In this document: positions 39,592-51,600 of the stretch, one piece after another
How positions within the stretch are numbered: position 1 is the first letter of the stretch
Layout: each line of letters starts with the position of its first letter
Assembly: GCA_946902875.1 (NCBI GenBank)
Contig: OX336340.1
Location: forward strand, 12,477,566-12,541,565
Direction of reading: 5' to 3'
DNA: 64,000 nucleotides
Source: Nematopogon swammerdamellus
Taxonomy: Eukaryota; Arthropoda; Insecta; Lepidoptera; Adelidae
The notes under the pieces: model-generated
What the model saw: only the letters and a program-made list of their open reading frames with translations
Databases searched by the model: none
What the model was told of the DNA's origin: nothing
Program-made: the position numbers and the translations under genes

Positions 39592-39905
39592 GCATAAAAC
39601 CGGCCAAGTGCGAGTCGGACTCGCGAACCGAGGTGTCCGCACCACAAAAAAAATACATCGAAAAAACACGTTTCTTGCATGGGAGCCCCCTCATTTTTTT
39701 ACTTTTTCTATTTTTTATTATTTTTTGTTATATCCGCCATAATATCACATATTCTGTGAAAATTTCAACGGGCTACCTATTACGGTTCAAGAGATACAGC
39801 CCTCGGACAAACAAACGGACGGACGGACGGACGGACAGACAGACAGACAGACGGCGGCGTAGGCTTAGTAGTAGGCTTCCGTAAGGGATACGGAAACCTA
39901 AAAAA
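39592..39905 (+). mobile_element. CCGGCCAAGTGCGAGT interspersed element, full copy
   Basis: It begins ACCGGCCAAGTGCGAGTCGG, has CATCCGCCATAATATCACA-type mid blocks and a GGACGGACGGAC/CAGACAGACAG tract, and ends AGGCTTCCGTAAGGGATACG-GAAACC. It abuts the SINE tail at 39590, as does the copy at 51588. Confidence 0.8.
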
Positions 39906-39950
39906 GACTGTCTCCGAGTATACGTTAGTGCATGTAGGTATGTATACATA

Positions 39951-40404
39951 TACAGGGTGTAAAAATGGCGAGTACATTAAATTTAGGAAATTATTATTGG
40001 GATCAAGAGTAACAAAGAAGTCGAATAACTTTTTTCTGAATTCCCTTTAAATAAAAAGTTACAGTTTTCATACAAAATAATTGATTATTTTAGTGTAAAA
40101 ATGATCTAATGACAACAGGGCGACGCGGAGGGGGGAAGAGCGGGTGAGACGTGAGCGTCTCGGACGGAGGTGTTGGCGGGAGGGGCGGGGGTTTGCTTTG
40201 TGAGTCGAGGACTGGAGGTCGGCAGGCGGAGGGTGCGGAGCGGCAACAACGCGTTAAATTACACTAGACGAAAACATACATTTCAAAAATTCATATCTCG
40301 AAAACTAGACACTTTCGAGAAAAACTTTGTTCGCTTTTTTATCTAAGAAAAACATCAGCATTGCGCTGGCGAAATTAATGCACTCGCCGTTTTAACACCC
40401 TGTA
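39951..40404. mobile_element. MITE with CAGGGTGT termini and GC-rich core
   Basis: TACAGGGTGTAAAAATGGCG at the left and CGCCGTTTTAACACCCTGTA at the right, with TA at both ends. A purine-rich GC core (GACGCGGAGGGGGGAAGAGC) lies at about 40130-40260. Confidence 0.85.
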
Positions 40405-41339
40405 CTACGAAACGCTTGCGTCGCAAATGCTCGTTTCTCTAGCTGCGCAATAATTATTCGTGTGCAAGTAGAAGCTACGAGTAGTATTTCACAATAGTAT
40501 CTACCTACATGAGTTTTCTATGAGGCATGAATAAACTATTCATATATCTCGTTATCTGGAACGGCAATCTAATACACGATAATTAACTGTAGTAATCGAT
40601 TATCGTCAAAGAATGCCGCAAGATATTTGCCGAAAATGTACCTATTTACTTTTATCATTATCTTGCGATAATTAAATATACTAATGTTATTTTCTTTTTT
40701 CAATGCAATTTATTTCAATCCGCCTGCAATTGCTCGGAACCTCCTCGGGGGTGAAATTAGGTATACTGGAGGCACTTGGTGGTATTTACAAATCTGAGGC
40801 CTCAAAAGAGGGTTGAGGGACGGGGTAAAGAGAGGAACCCAGGAGAGGGGGGGATTTAATAAGGGATATATCTAGGGGGTGGGGAGGGTGGGAGTAGGAG
40901 AGGGGACGGATTCGATTGATATAATCCGTCCTACCGGAGGGTTGCGAGGGGGTCCATATGAGTATTTTCATTGGTCATAAAAAATACCTTTTTATTCCCC
41001 TGAGATACAGAAAGAAGTATTTTATGGTCCTAATAAAATTACCGAAACCTATTTTAAGTATTTTACTGCTCTAATTAAGAAATAAAATAAGTCTTTTCAA
41101 TGGTCATATAAAGCCATAAGGGATTTCATTTTCGCTTTTTGCGACGGAATTTTAAAATAACCATAACATATTTTAGTGCTTTTAGTATTTCAATGGTCAT
41201 ATAAAAATAAACTTAACATTATATTTAGAACCCTAAGTAAGATCGTTACGATACAATGTCAGTGAAAATTTCAAATGTAGCAATTTTAGATTTTTTCCGT
41301 ATGCATGAGTAATTTCCGCAAATAATATAATTCAACCGG
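40405..41339. other. Intergenic DNA, mostly unrecognised
   Basis: A diverged GGAACCTCCTCGGGGGTGAA repeat fragment lies at 40715-40805, and a purine-rich GGGAGGGTGGGAGTAGG stretch near 40880. There are no genes. Confidence 0.4.
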
Positions 41340-41526
41340 TACCCTTATCACGAGATTTAACCTACACCGCGTACTACGCTACGCCGTGTTCTCCGCGATT
41401 TTGTATGGAGAAACGAAGTTCGCAAATCTATGACTAAAGGCGCTGCTCCGTTTCTCCATATAAAATGATGCGGAGAACACGGCGTAGCGTAGTACGCGGT
41501 GTAGGTTAAATCTTGTGATAAGGGTA
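41340..41526. mobile_element. Palindromic MITE, ~187 bp
   Basis: TACCCTTATCACGAGATTTA through CGTGTTCTCCGC at the left is matched in reverse by GCGGAGAACACGGCG through GATAAGGGTA at the right. The loop includes TTTCTCCAT and its complement. Confidence 0.92.
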
Positions 41527-42145
41527 CAGGTGTTGCTAGAGAGTACTATTATACTAGGCTACCAGCGAGTTACTAACTGTGCCGCACATTTGTAAACCCC
41601 ACTTCAATATTCATATCGTCATTTGTATCTAGGTACATATTTATTAAAAATATAATGGGTTCATAATTTGTAATTTTTAGGGTTCCGTAGTCAATAAGGA
41701 ACCCTTATAGTTTTTTATTTTTATTATTGGGTAGGATGAAACTAAGAAATCAGAGGAAACGAGTAATGAAAGGAAAGCAAACAGTGAAAAGTTCTACAGT
41801 TCTTTAGCTACTTACGTATTATTATCAGCTGGAAGTTGATATCTCTCTCTATATCAGCAATATCAGTCCTAATGGCGATATTGATAACAGCCTCATCAAT
41901 AGCAGAACATTAATAATAATCATTGTGCGGTGCTCACTCACAGCGCGGCCTCTGTTCTCTTGTGTCATATAAGTGCTTGTGAAGTGTTTGAAGTGCCTGA
42001 CTGGTTTTGCGAAATACGATTTGGATAGTCTTCTTACTTTAAGAGGTGAGCATTTGTTATATGTGCGAGCTATGTACCTATTTAATACTTTTTCCCTAAC
42101 CTCTGATCACTTCTACATTGCATGGTGTGGTGATTCACTTATATA
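41527..42145. other. Intergenic DNA, nothing firm
   Basis: A TAGGGTTCCGTAGTCAATAA repeat end is visible at about 41680; otherwise nothing is recognised. Confidence 0.4.
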
Positions 42146-42149
42146 TGAC

Positions 42150-42335
42150 TAGCTTTTGCCCGTTGTGTCTTCGCTTCGCGTGTTTAGGGTTTTACCTTTT
42201 TGCTCACAGATCAGGCCGCCGATGACGTAACGTTATGATTTATAGCCTAAACCAATCTTGAGAAGTGACAGAATGTAACAGATAGTGCTCGAGTTATAAG
42301 GATATTCGCTTCGCTAGTAGAAACTTCGCTTTGTT
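42150..42335 (-). mobile_element. Helitron-like fragment, minus orientation
   Basis: ACTAGCTTTTGCCCGTTGTG, then GCTCACAGATCAGGCCGCC, parallels 16057-16270. Confidence 0.65.
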
Positions 42336-42469
42336 TATTAGGAATTCGCGCGTCAGTACTTACGTTTGCACAGTTTGTCCGAACTAATTTAAGGGGCGGA
42401 TACTGGCTAGATCTTACTTACTTTTGGAAGGGCGTATTTAAAACAACAAATACATTTATAGAAAGAATA

Positions 42470-42750
42470 TTTTTTTTTAAAGGAAACTGCCATAGTTGGC
42501 TACATCGCGTACAATATTCGTGATGTCAGCCCGTAAAACCTCGGTGTCATGTCTGTCCTTGTTGTGACAAGTTCGAGTGCAGTCTAACTGCTATATGAAT
42601 GATCAATGATAAACAATACAACAATACAATACATTAATTGCTAGTAGCGATGAATTGCTAATAGAGAATAGCCCGGTCGTCGGACGTAAAACACAAACTA
42701 TTTGCATAGCCGCTTCGACCAACCTTTCATTCAGTGCTGTGGTACCAACA
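42470..42750 (-). mobile_element. SINE family 1, diverged and interrupted
   Basis: GGAAACTGCCATAGTTGGCT at the left and CATTCAGTGCTGTGGTACCA at the right, with about 100 bp of unrelated DNA in between. Confidence 0.65.
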
Positions 42751-43314
42751 AATCCAAAACGCTATGGAAATTTTGTATTGTGGAACGACATAGGCTGAGT
42801 ATGTACTTTAAAACACAGCTAGGACACCAGACTGCAAGATCTAAGCGCGATTTGTTTTTAAATTTTTAAATATTTAATAAATTATTTTTTTGTTTACATA
42901 AGTGAGTCGAGCTAGCCATTATCCGAACCTTAATTTATTTATTTATTTATATATTACATTGTTACTACAGAGCAAGCCCCAAACTTAACAACGTAGAATC
43001 TATTTCAAAGTTAGCTCAACGTATCTCACCTCGTACTTTGGAAAGACTTTAGTATTGCAGTTGAAGACGTCTAGATCCGGAAACATGACCAACATTCGGT
43101 TGAGTGCGGTCGGAGCCCGGTGAATTCAGAACAGTGGAATGTCCGTTAATAACGTAATGTCTACCTGAAAGTGACACACGTTTGACTATGAAATTTCCTA
43201 TTGATTACTAGTTTCGTACATTATAAACAAGACAAAATTTCCTGCAAAACAAAATACTTAACAAATATAATTTCTGATAGTGACTGACTCCACTCTCCAC
43301 TTTATATTTGCATA

Positions 43315-43609
43315 TACAGGTGTCCTAATTCGACCGAATTTGCTTACCTCCACGGGATTCATCGTTAAATAAGCTTAAAAAAAGCTCAGTATTTGTTTTT
43401 TCTAGGGCTCGTATTTTTTGTGATAATCGCCATTAAATGGTCACTTTCCGATTTTGGACATGGTTTTGGCGACCATTTCCTAACGCAGAAAACCTCGATT
43501 TTTACCTCAAAAGTACGAGTACTAGGAAAAAGCGCTACTGCATTATTTTTTTAAGCTTACCATGAATCCTGTAGTGGTAAGTAAATCCGGTCGAACTGGG
43601 ACACCTGTA
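43315..43609. mobile_element. Palindromic MITE, ~295 bp
   Basis: The ends are TACAGGTGTCCTAATTCGAC and GTCGAACTGGGACACCTGTA. The arms extend through GCTTACCTCCACGGGATTCA and its approximate complement and TTAAATAAGCTTAAAAAAA. Confidence 0.88.
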
Positions 43610-43689
43610 TAGGTACGTGTTACGTGTATATACTTACAAATTGACAGTGCAGTGTCAGATACATAGATACATTATTACCATGTAGTTGA

Positions 43690-44440
43690 AAAGATGTAGT
43701 TGGTACTTAAAAAGAATAGCCCCACTGCATATCTCCCCGTGCATGTCGTAAAAGGCGACTAAGGGATAAGGACAAGATGTCGCGCTAAAGGGCGAAAGGC
43801 TAGCCACCTCTCATCTTGGCGCGGTCCTTCTACCTTGTCATGCAGCAGGTGGGGCTTCGTGCCTCACTTGTTGCTTGATAGTTATCTTGTCCGTATACTG
43901 TGCTAAACGTGGTGGTCGGTGTTGTGCTTTAATTGACCAGAGTACTGAAAGTTGGGTATGGCAGACGATGCATGAGAACAGGATAAATGATGTCGAAATG
44001 CGCGCGTTGAGAGGAGTATGTGTGGAATAGGAGGAGTATGTGTGTCTGTAGAATGGATGATAGGAGACTAATGAAAGAAATCTATGGAGAGAATGTTAGT
44101 GGAAGAGTCGGGAAGGGTCGCCCTAGACGCACGTACCTGGACCAGATCGGGCATGTGCTCGAAAAGGGTCAGGTGCGTAGTACCCGTAACCGACGAGCAT
44201 GTATGAAGAACATTATGAGAGTGGAAGAGGCGGCAAAAGTGTGTCAGGATCGTGGCGCGTGGGGGTTGGGTTGTTTGCGTGGGTTGGGTCCGTTGTCTTT
44301 GCCTGCCCCACTGGGAGGCAGGCAGGCGTGACGTTATGGATGTGTATGTATGTATGAACTTATAGCACAACACCGATTACTCTGCTTACCCTGATTGTCG
44401 GGATACAAAAGCGTGAGTTATGTATGTATGTATGTATGTA
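43690..44440 (+). mobile_element. RTE-like LINE, 3' region with reverse transcriptase C-terminus
   Basis: A non-coding or degenerate leader (GCCCCACTGCATATCTCC, GTAAAAGGCGACTAAGGGAT) precedes a frame at 44020-44331. That frame has MDDRRLMKEIYGENVSG and KGRPRRTYLDQI, a motif typical of the C-terminus of LINE reverse transcriptases. It ends CCCCACTGGGAGGCAGGCAG, then a GTATGTATGTATG microsatellite tail. The upstream RT domain is lost or frameshifted (KVGYGRRCMR-like residues at 43950). Confidence 0.75.
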
Positions 44441-44586
44441 GTTGACATATTTTGTAGCCAAAATGTCAAGTCCCTCCCTTCTCGATCTTTCACCGTAAAT
44501 AAGATGAGGATATAGATAAAAATAATATAGAATGCACATGAAAGTAACAACTTAGCTATATATAACGCATACTGTACCTACCTTTT

Positions 44587-44760
44587 TTTATGGAAACTGA
44601 CACTGTTGGCTACATCATCAATCCCCTACAACATCCGAGATGTCAGCCCATAACACCGGGTGAACTATAGGTGCCATGTCAGTGCTTCCCTTCATTTCAT
44701 GTCGGCTTACACTGAACTGGACAGAAAACACGAACTACATATTTACATAGCCGCTTATTG
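44587..44760 (-). mobile_element. SINE family 1, partial
   Basis: TTTTTATGGAAACTGACACT through TTTACATAGCCGC, with a small insertion near 44618. Confidence 0.8.
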
Positions 44761-44974
44761 ATACAATACCTTGATATTTCGTGAGTTTACTGTTTATTTA
44801 TTTATTTATTTATTGATCTCTGTTTACTTAAGTACTTGTTAGTGTTTGTTCGTAATTGTTAGTGTTTTAGCCAACATCTCTGGACTATGGCAGTCCCATT
44901 GTGCCTATGTTTTTTTTACTCATTGCACAAGACCAGAGACCGGAACTTGGAAATTTCTTTTAAATGGTTTTTTT

Positions 44975-45255
44975 ATGTAATCCGGTATGGGTGACTGAGT
45001 CACAGGGGCAAAAGCACATGCTCTGACCAGCCAATATCACCTCCGAGAAGGTAAGTGCCATACCGGAGACTTCCCTGGATTGCGGGCTATACTGGATTTG
45101 AGGAGAACACAACCGAGGCTGCTATGCGGCCATCTTACATCCAGTACGGTGGTACCAACCCAGTCGGCTACAATTTGAGCCTACTAGGTGGGGCAAGGGG
45201 GTTGCTCTTGGGGCAGGCACAGTACTTCATGAAACTTGAAAAACAAGTTCAGTCT
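44975..45255 (-). mobile_element. SINE family 2, headless copy
   Basis: TATGTAATCCGGTATGGGTG through ATCCAGTACGGTGGTACCAA matches 22785-23010. The tRNA-like head is not present. Confidence 0.8.
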
Positions 45256-45269
45256 AACGGTACCTGAAT

Positions 45270-45583
45270 CTTTCATCAATCCGGAATGGATTGATGAAAG
45301 AAGATTTAGGCCTAAGATTACAACAACATTCCAATAATTAGTTGTAGCACTTCCTCTACTAGATTAATTTAAAATTGTGATGACGAAGTTATGCCTATTT
45401 TAAATAAATGATGATATCATAATGGAGTGCCTTCATCAAAATTGCTACTGATATGATAAGTGTTCATTGTTCGCGCAAAAATAACAAGAGATTAAGGGTT
45501 GCGTAGGAGCATCGCACTCACGGCGCGGGGCGGCGGTGAGGTGTCGTCACAACATGACCAGCCGAGTGAGCTGACACATCATC
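45270..45583 (+). promoter_or_regulatory. Probable promoter and 5' UTR region of gene 2
   Basis: A GC-rich stretch (GGCGCGGGGCGGCGGTGAGG, about 45518-45540) precedes the start codon by 45 bp. A seven-codon upstream ORF (ATG at 45554, TGA at 45572-45574) ends 9 nt before the main ATG. The transcription start is not determinable by eye. Confidence 0.4.
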
Positions 45584-45644
45584 ATGGACAGAAGAACCCT
45601 TATTCTTTTCGCTGCCCTCTCTGCCCTCCTGCCAACAGTGAGAG
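45584..45644 (+). CDS. Cadherin-like gene, exon 1 (signal peptide)
   Basis: MDRR followed by a hydrophobic core (TLILFAALSALLP) and VRG. Donor GTAAGC; leaves in phase 1. Confidence 0.85.
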
Positions 45645-48600
45645 GTAAGCTCATGCATTCTTAAATATGATTCAGTTTACTTGTTACTAGCCGTTCCGGC
45701 TGCTATATATAATATATTGCGAATATATTGTATAACGTATCCTTAGAGGTGCCCACACATGCTACCTACATAGGTTGAGTAGCGCTATCGTCGGCCATTA
45801 CCCCGCTGGATGGCAAGACTTAACCTTTGAACAGCCAGCAGAGGGCCAAGTCTCATCAAGAAGCTTTTAGTTTCACTACTCCACGTACCGATGGTTTCGG
45901 CCGCAAACGAAAAAATCCTTAATCTGCCGATTCATGTCGTAGTGAAGGAATATTGAAAATTTATCTGTAAAATCTATATTATTTCTTCGAAGGGATAGTA
46001 ATCGAAATTCATTATTTATCACTTTGCATTATCCAACATGTTTATCTTATAGAACACTATAAAGATCGACAATATCTTCAGTAATAACTTGAACACACCT
46101 GAACAACTGATGAATTACCACAAAAGGGTGGGTTATAAAAAAACCCTCCGCACACTTGCGCCCTACACAAGTGGCGATCTATAAAACACTTAAGATAATG
46201 CAATTTGCGGAAAGCGTAGAGTTGGCTGATTATTCCAATTGCGGGAACTCGACGATTATCTATTACGAATTTCCGATATATATCGATGAATTGTGTTCAA
46301 ATAAAAAGTCTCAATATTCAAAAGTCATAGAATATTATGTATTAGGACTACAGAAATATAAATTCTTATTTCACATACTAGCTTCTTCTTCAGTCTTCCA
46401 AATATTATAATATTAATAAAACTAATCTCAAAAGAAATCAAGTTATTATGTCAAATGGTAGAAAATTAAAATAATTACCTAATATAGATTGCACCAATAA
46501 AAAACGACGCCATCCGTGCGCGAGCTGCGAGGAATTAAGGCCCCGTCAACCCGTATTCAACCGTAATCCTCTTTCAAGGCGCCGCTTTCGCTGGTTGGAG
46601 TAGGATGCAACACAATCAATCAAAAATTCGGTTTTTATTTTTTTATACCACAACTACGGATCGAAACAAAAAAGTAAAAAACTACGGATTTAGATATATA
46701 TTCAACAAATAAAATAATTTTTTTCTAAAGCCTTGATACCAAATCAAGGCTTTAGAAAAAAATTATTTTATTACGTTGCCTTAAATACGTTTTTATAACT
46801 ATGTTCAGAGGCATGTTCATGATTTTTTTCTTTCGAGCGAAGTTAATCAAATCGTGTTTTCAAAAATCTATCGATCTGCGCTGATAGATGAAGTTTTACA
46901 TATATTAAAACTGAATCTGTCAGGTAAGTAATATTGGCTGTACATTTCTTGAAATTCGAGTCAGACGCAGTCTGACATCACCATAAGTACAAACTTAAAA
47001 TAAACTTATTTTTACGAGTATGAGAGATTTATTTTAATTTTAGAAAGAAGATAGATTTAAGTTATTATTATCTGTAAATGCCTTGTTACGTACTCTATTT
47101 TGTTTTTGATTGTACTTCTAATAGACAACACAATGTAGTATTTTAGCTACTTCGTAATTTTACTAGCTAGTCGTATTGTTAGTCATTTTGCGGTATGGTC
47201 GTTTTGCGACTTGGTCATTTTGTGATTTAGTCTTTTCGCTACTCGGTCAAAATTCGATTACGCCTTAATCGCATTTTGACCGATGATTCGAGGAATCGTG
47301 GGCTGCGGAAGCGGGCGGGTGTGCGCTCCGCCCGACCGTCGCTTCATACCCATATCCATATCGATGCGATGCCGTATTAGTCATTTGCGCGCGTGCTTGT
47401 GAACGAACATAACATTATATACCTCTAACTAACCTCTAACTTTTCTCTGACGAGACTTAGGAAATTACCGAACAAGCTATCACGGAAGAACATTGGTGTG
47501 GTTATGATGACCATGTCTTAGTATTAGATGAACATTACTGGCAAAGCGTGGCCTAATGGAGAATGCTACCGACTCATTTATTATTGAAGTACGTGAAGAG
47601 AGTGACGATAGTACCTACATCAAATTCTTCATTCACTGATTTTTCTGATTGCGACAGACAGTAACTAATTACATTTAAAATAATTTCATAATTCATTAAT
47701 ATCGATAACGTAATATCGACTAAATCACTGCACTAGGTCGCATTTGGTAAACATTCAAAGCTTCCTCGGAGCTCGCGCGTGAACAGTATGCATTCGGCAG
47801 ATTCGGCGGTTCCTACGTCATCGATGTTGTTCACAATTTGTTTCAGGGCAATGTCTGATCGCGGGCGTGGGGGCGTGGGACTTTCCACATCAGCTGCAGA
47901 TCTTAGACATAGACCGCGACGAAATCTTCCGAGGTGCCACCACCAACATCAACAGTAAGTTACTTGACACGCCTATACAAGAACGTGCGTGCCTTGTCTG
48001 TCTATTCAGCGACTGTTGCACTGCACTGTGTCGTCGTATCGATTCATGGGTCGTAAAACGTCGAAACCGGCTCTAAAACCTTAAGAACCTTGTCACACGA
48101 GCGTTTTTGTCGCGTGGGGAGTTTGGTAAATACGCGCTACAAGGTAATGAATGGAACAAGGTTCTATGTATTATACAACTTTTGGAGCAGGCTCTACAAA
48201 TCAAATTTGGCCGGAACCGAAACAAGGTACGAACGTTGTACCTATATTGGATACGTAATAGTATAGAAGACCGTAAATTCGAGACGTCTGGGTGATATGG
48301 AAAATGTTCTGATCCCCTGCATTGATACATTTAGATCGGCAATATCGCCATTCCGAGTAATATTATATATTGCTTGGGGCGAAATTGCGATACAGAAAGC
48401 CTGTCCCTATAACTTGTAGGACCCAATCAAAATCTCTTACGGAAAAATACGAGTTGTCGGTAACAGATTATAACGCGCGCGCTAAATAGGTTAAGGTTGA
48501 TTACAATATTCTAAACTATTAACTTCACATACCTTCTCATGAAGATTTATGAAATATTTGTTTATACGGCTCATTTTATTGTTCGACTCGTTCTCCGCTG

Positions 48601-51600
48601 TGAGTCTATACTTTACGTTTACACAGTCCGTATATACAGAAATTCTTTATTGCATACAAGAGGGGAAGGCCAAGCTGGATTCTAAAAAGCTGGGCGTACT
48701 CAATAAGGTGCGACGGTACTTCACGGCGGACCAAAAGCTGCTCCTGTATAAATCGCAGATCAGGTCTTGCTTGGAGTACTGCTCGCACCTGTGGGATGGC
48801 TCTGCCAAATACCAGCTTGCGCCTTTGGACTCGATCCAGCGTCGAGCCGTGCGACTAGTGGGTGACCCCGAAGTGTCCCGTGATCTAGAACCACTGCAAC
48901 ACCGTAGGGATGTCGGCTCCCTAAGTGTGTTCTATCGCTTATTCCATGGGGAGTGCTCGGAGGAGCTGTTTAACGCGATCCCGCCGTCCCCTTTCCACCT
49001 CGGCACCACGCGCACTGGGCAGGGATTGCATCCATATACGCTGGACTTACCGCGCATGCGTACCAATCGATTCTGCAGATCTTTCCTTTACAGAACCGGT
49101 AAACTCTGGAACACTCTCCCTGCTCATATATTTCCCCCCAAGTACAGTCTCGGGTCCTTCAAGAGGGGCGTGAATGGGCACCTGTCAGGCCGGCATGGCA
49201 TTCGCAACCCCCGAATACGACCGAATGTCCATGGGCGCCGTTAGACAACTTATGGGTGCCTCGGCGCCATATGTCGAGCTAACAATAAAAAAAAAAGAAC
49301 ATGAACAAACATACAGAAGACCAATAGAAATGTACAATTATACACATAGAAAAAAAAAGAACAATAGCGCGCAAAGGCGGACTTATAAGTGAGTTCTTCC
49401 AGTCAGCCTTTGAGTGATGAGAGTACCTTAATGTTTTTCGAGCAATAAAATATTGTCTACCTTCTATCTATCTAAAAGGTTTCTTATTTCTTTTAGATAT
49501 ACAGAGCTCGCAACACAGTGGCGACGCGCTCAACCGGGGTCCATATTTCACGGCGCAGTTGGAGAATGGCGATTTCTCGTTGAAGATGAGCGACGCGTTC
49601 GCAGAGTACGAGGAGTACGAGAACAGCCTCAGCATGAGCGTGCAGGTGGTGTTCGCCTGCACGGGCGGCACCACCTCCAGCCTGGTCTGCTACTCACTTC
49701 ATCTAACTAAACTCTTTCCATACCGAATACACTGCCTACCTTTCATATCTATTATTTGCCTGTGCATTATATAAAATCCAATATATGCCGTCTTTATATA
49801 TGTACGTTCGCTTATAAGTAAGTCAAGAACGGCTCAGCCTATTCACTTGACGTTTTTATAAATGCCTATGTAACATCATGCCATCATACATGTGAGCAAA
49901 GCAGTGGGATCGAAAGTGAACACAGTCGCATAAAATTAAATGATTTCCGATTGAAATCCGATTGCGAACATTGGCTTTACTAAAAGCGTCTTCTCTTCAA
50001 TACTTCGTCACCCGGTAAAAGCTTGACTTTATGTAATTTTAGTAGATATAGATTAATTATTGCTATAGTGAGCATTACAAACTAGCTGTTCCCGCAGTTT
50101 CGCGGAATATATCCTTTATATTATAGCTTCCTCTGATGTGCTTGAGTATTCGTAGGCTTGAATACGTCAGTTAAAACTTATAAACGAACGAATTATGATG
50201 GCGCATAGGTCGTTACAGATCCTCTTCGATCGTCCTCTTTTTTTATTAGGATAAACCTTTAGTATAGATTTATGTACTTTAAAATCTCATAAGTTGTCTA
50301 AAATGTTAAACTTTTATTACCCTTAAGTCCTGATTATCACACCCGAGGCCACTTGAACTTGTGTCTTACAGCTGTTGTGCCCAGTTGCCTGCAGACGGCA
50401 GAAATTGTATTCGCGAAAACGTATCATTACAGCCCATCTATCTATAGACTGGCCCTTAAAATACATCATTCCCGAAAAAGTCTATTCTCGACCAAAGGAT
50501 CTTGTGAAAGGATCTTATAAGATCCTTTCACAAGACAGTCGCTTCATGACGCGTCTCACAAGCGCGTTAAGGTAGAAATAAGACTCAAACCGTGCTACCC
50601 GAGCACTGATGATTGAAACACGAACCGTATGCCGATGTAAATAGGTGCGAGATTCATTCTACTCGTGCGGTTAAGCGCACGCCAGTGAAGAACGTTAGTG
50701 TGGAGAGCGAACGAGAAAGAATACAGTTGTGTTTTGTGCAAGCGTGACAGTGACAAACGGTGTTGCTTTTTTCGCCTTTGCATCTTGTCGCGTGTTCAGT
50801 CGAATGATGTCGACCGCGCCGACCGAAGTCGCTCCCGAGCGCCGCGGCTTATAGGCATTATACACATATAAACTGTGTGCTTATACGTGTGTGTTACTCA
50901 CCTATCGTCTCGTATCCGAAAATAGACGAATGAGGAGCGTTATAGCATTCATATAATGAGATGGTTATTAATGTGATCGGTTGAAATAATATTGCATGTA
51001 AAGGCACGCACACAATGTTTACCGACAGTTAACATGTTTCATCGCACTATACCGATTCTATACGTCTAGTTCGGTGTCCTTACCCCTGTATTTTAACCTC
51101 CTCAGATAATCAACATCCACGTTCAGGACACGAATAACAACTCGCCGCGATTCGTGCCCTCAGACTCGTTCACCTTCAGCATAATCCCGCCCATCGTTCC
51201 CGGCTACGAGCTGACCGCCTGCTTCGGAGACATCGTCGCTAGAGACATCGACCTCACCACCCAGAGCATCGTGTTCTCTATAGAGAGCAACCCTTACTTC
51301 GAGATAGAATACGGCGGTCGCGATCCGGCTGACGCCAAAAACTTCTTCGCGGTGCTGAGAGCCATCTCGGTCATCAGGTCGCTCTCCGAACCCTTGGTGC
51401 TTGCAATAACTGCGCAGGTTCGATTTTTCACTACCTAATCCAATCAAAACATCGTAATTATTCAAATTAATTTTTAAACATATAAAATGAAGGGAAGCAC
51501 TGACATGGCACCTAGTCCACCCGGTGTTATTGGCTGACATCACGGATGTTGTAGGTGATGTAACCAACCGTGTCAGTTTCCATAAAAAATCCGGCCAAGT

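Noticed and set aside
45554..45574. Seven-codon upstream ORF as a separate gene
   Set aside because: Too short to be a gene; recorded only as a possible leader feature of the cadherin-like transcript.
47480..47650. Possible coding fragment (EEHWCGYDDHVLVLDEHYW)
   Set aside because: Short, followed by stops, no splice-compatible context with neighbouring exons and no family I recognise.
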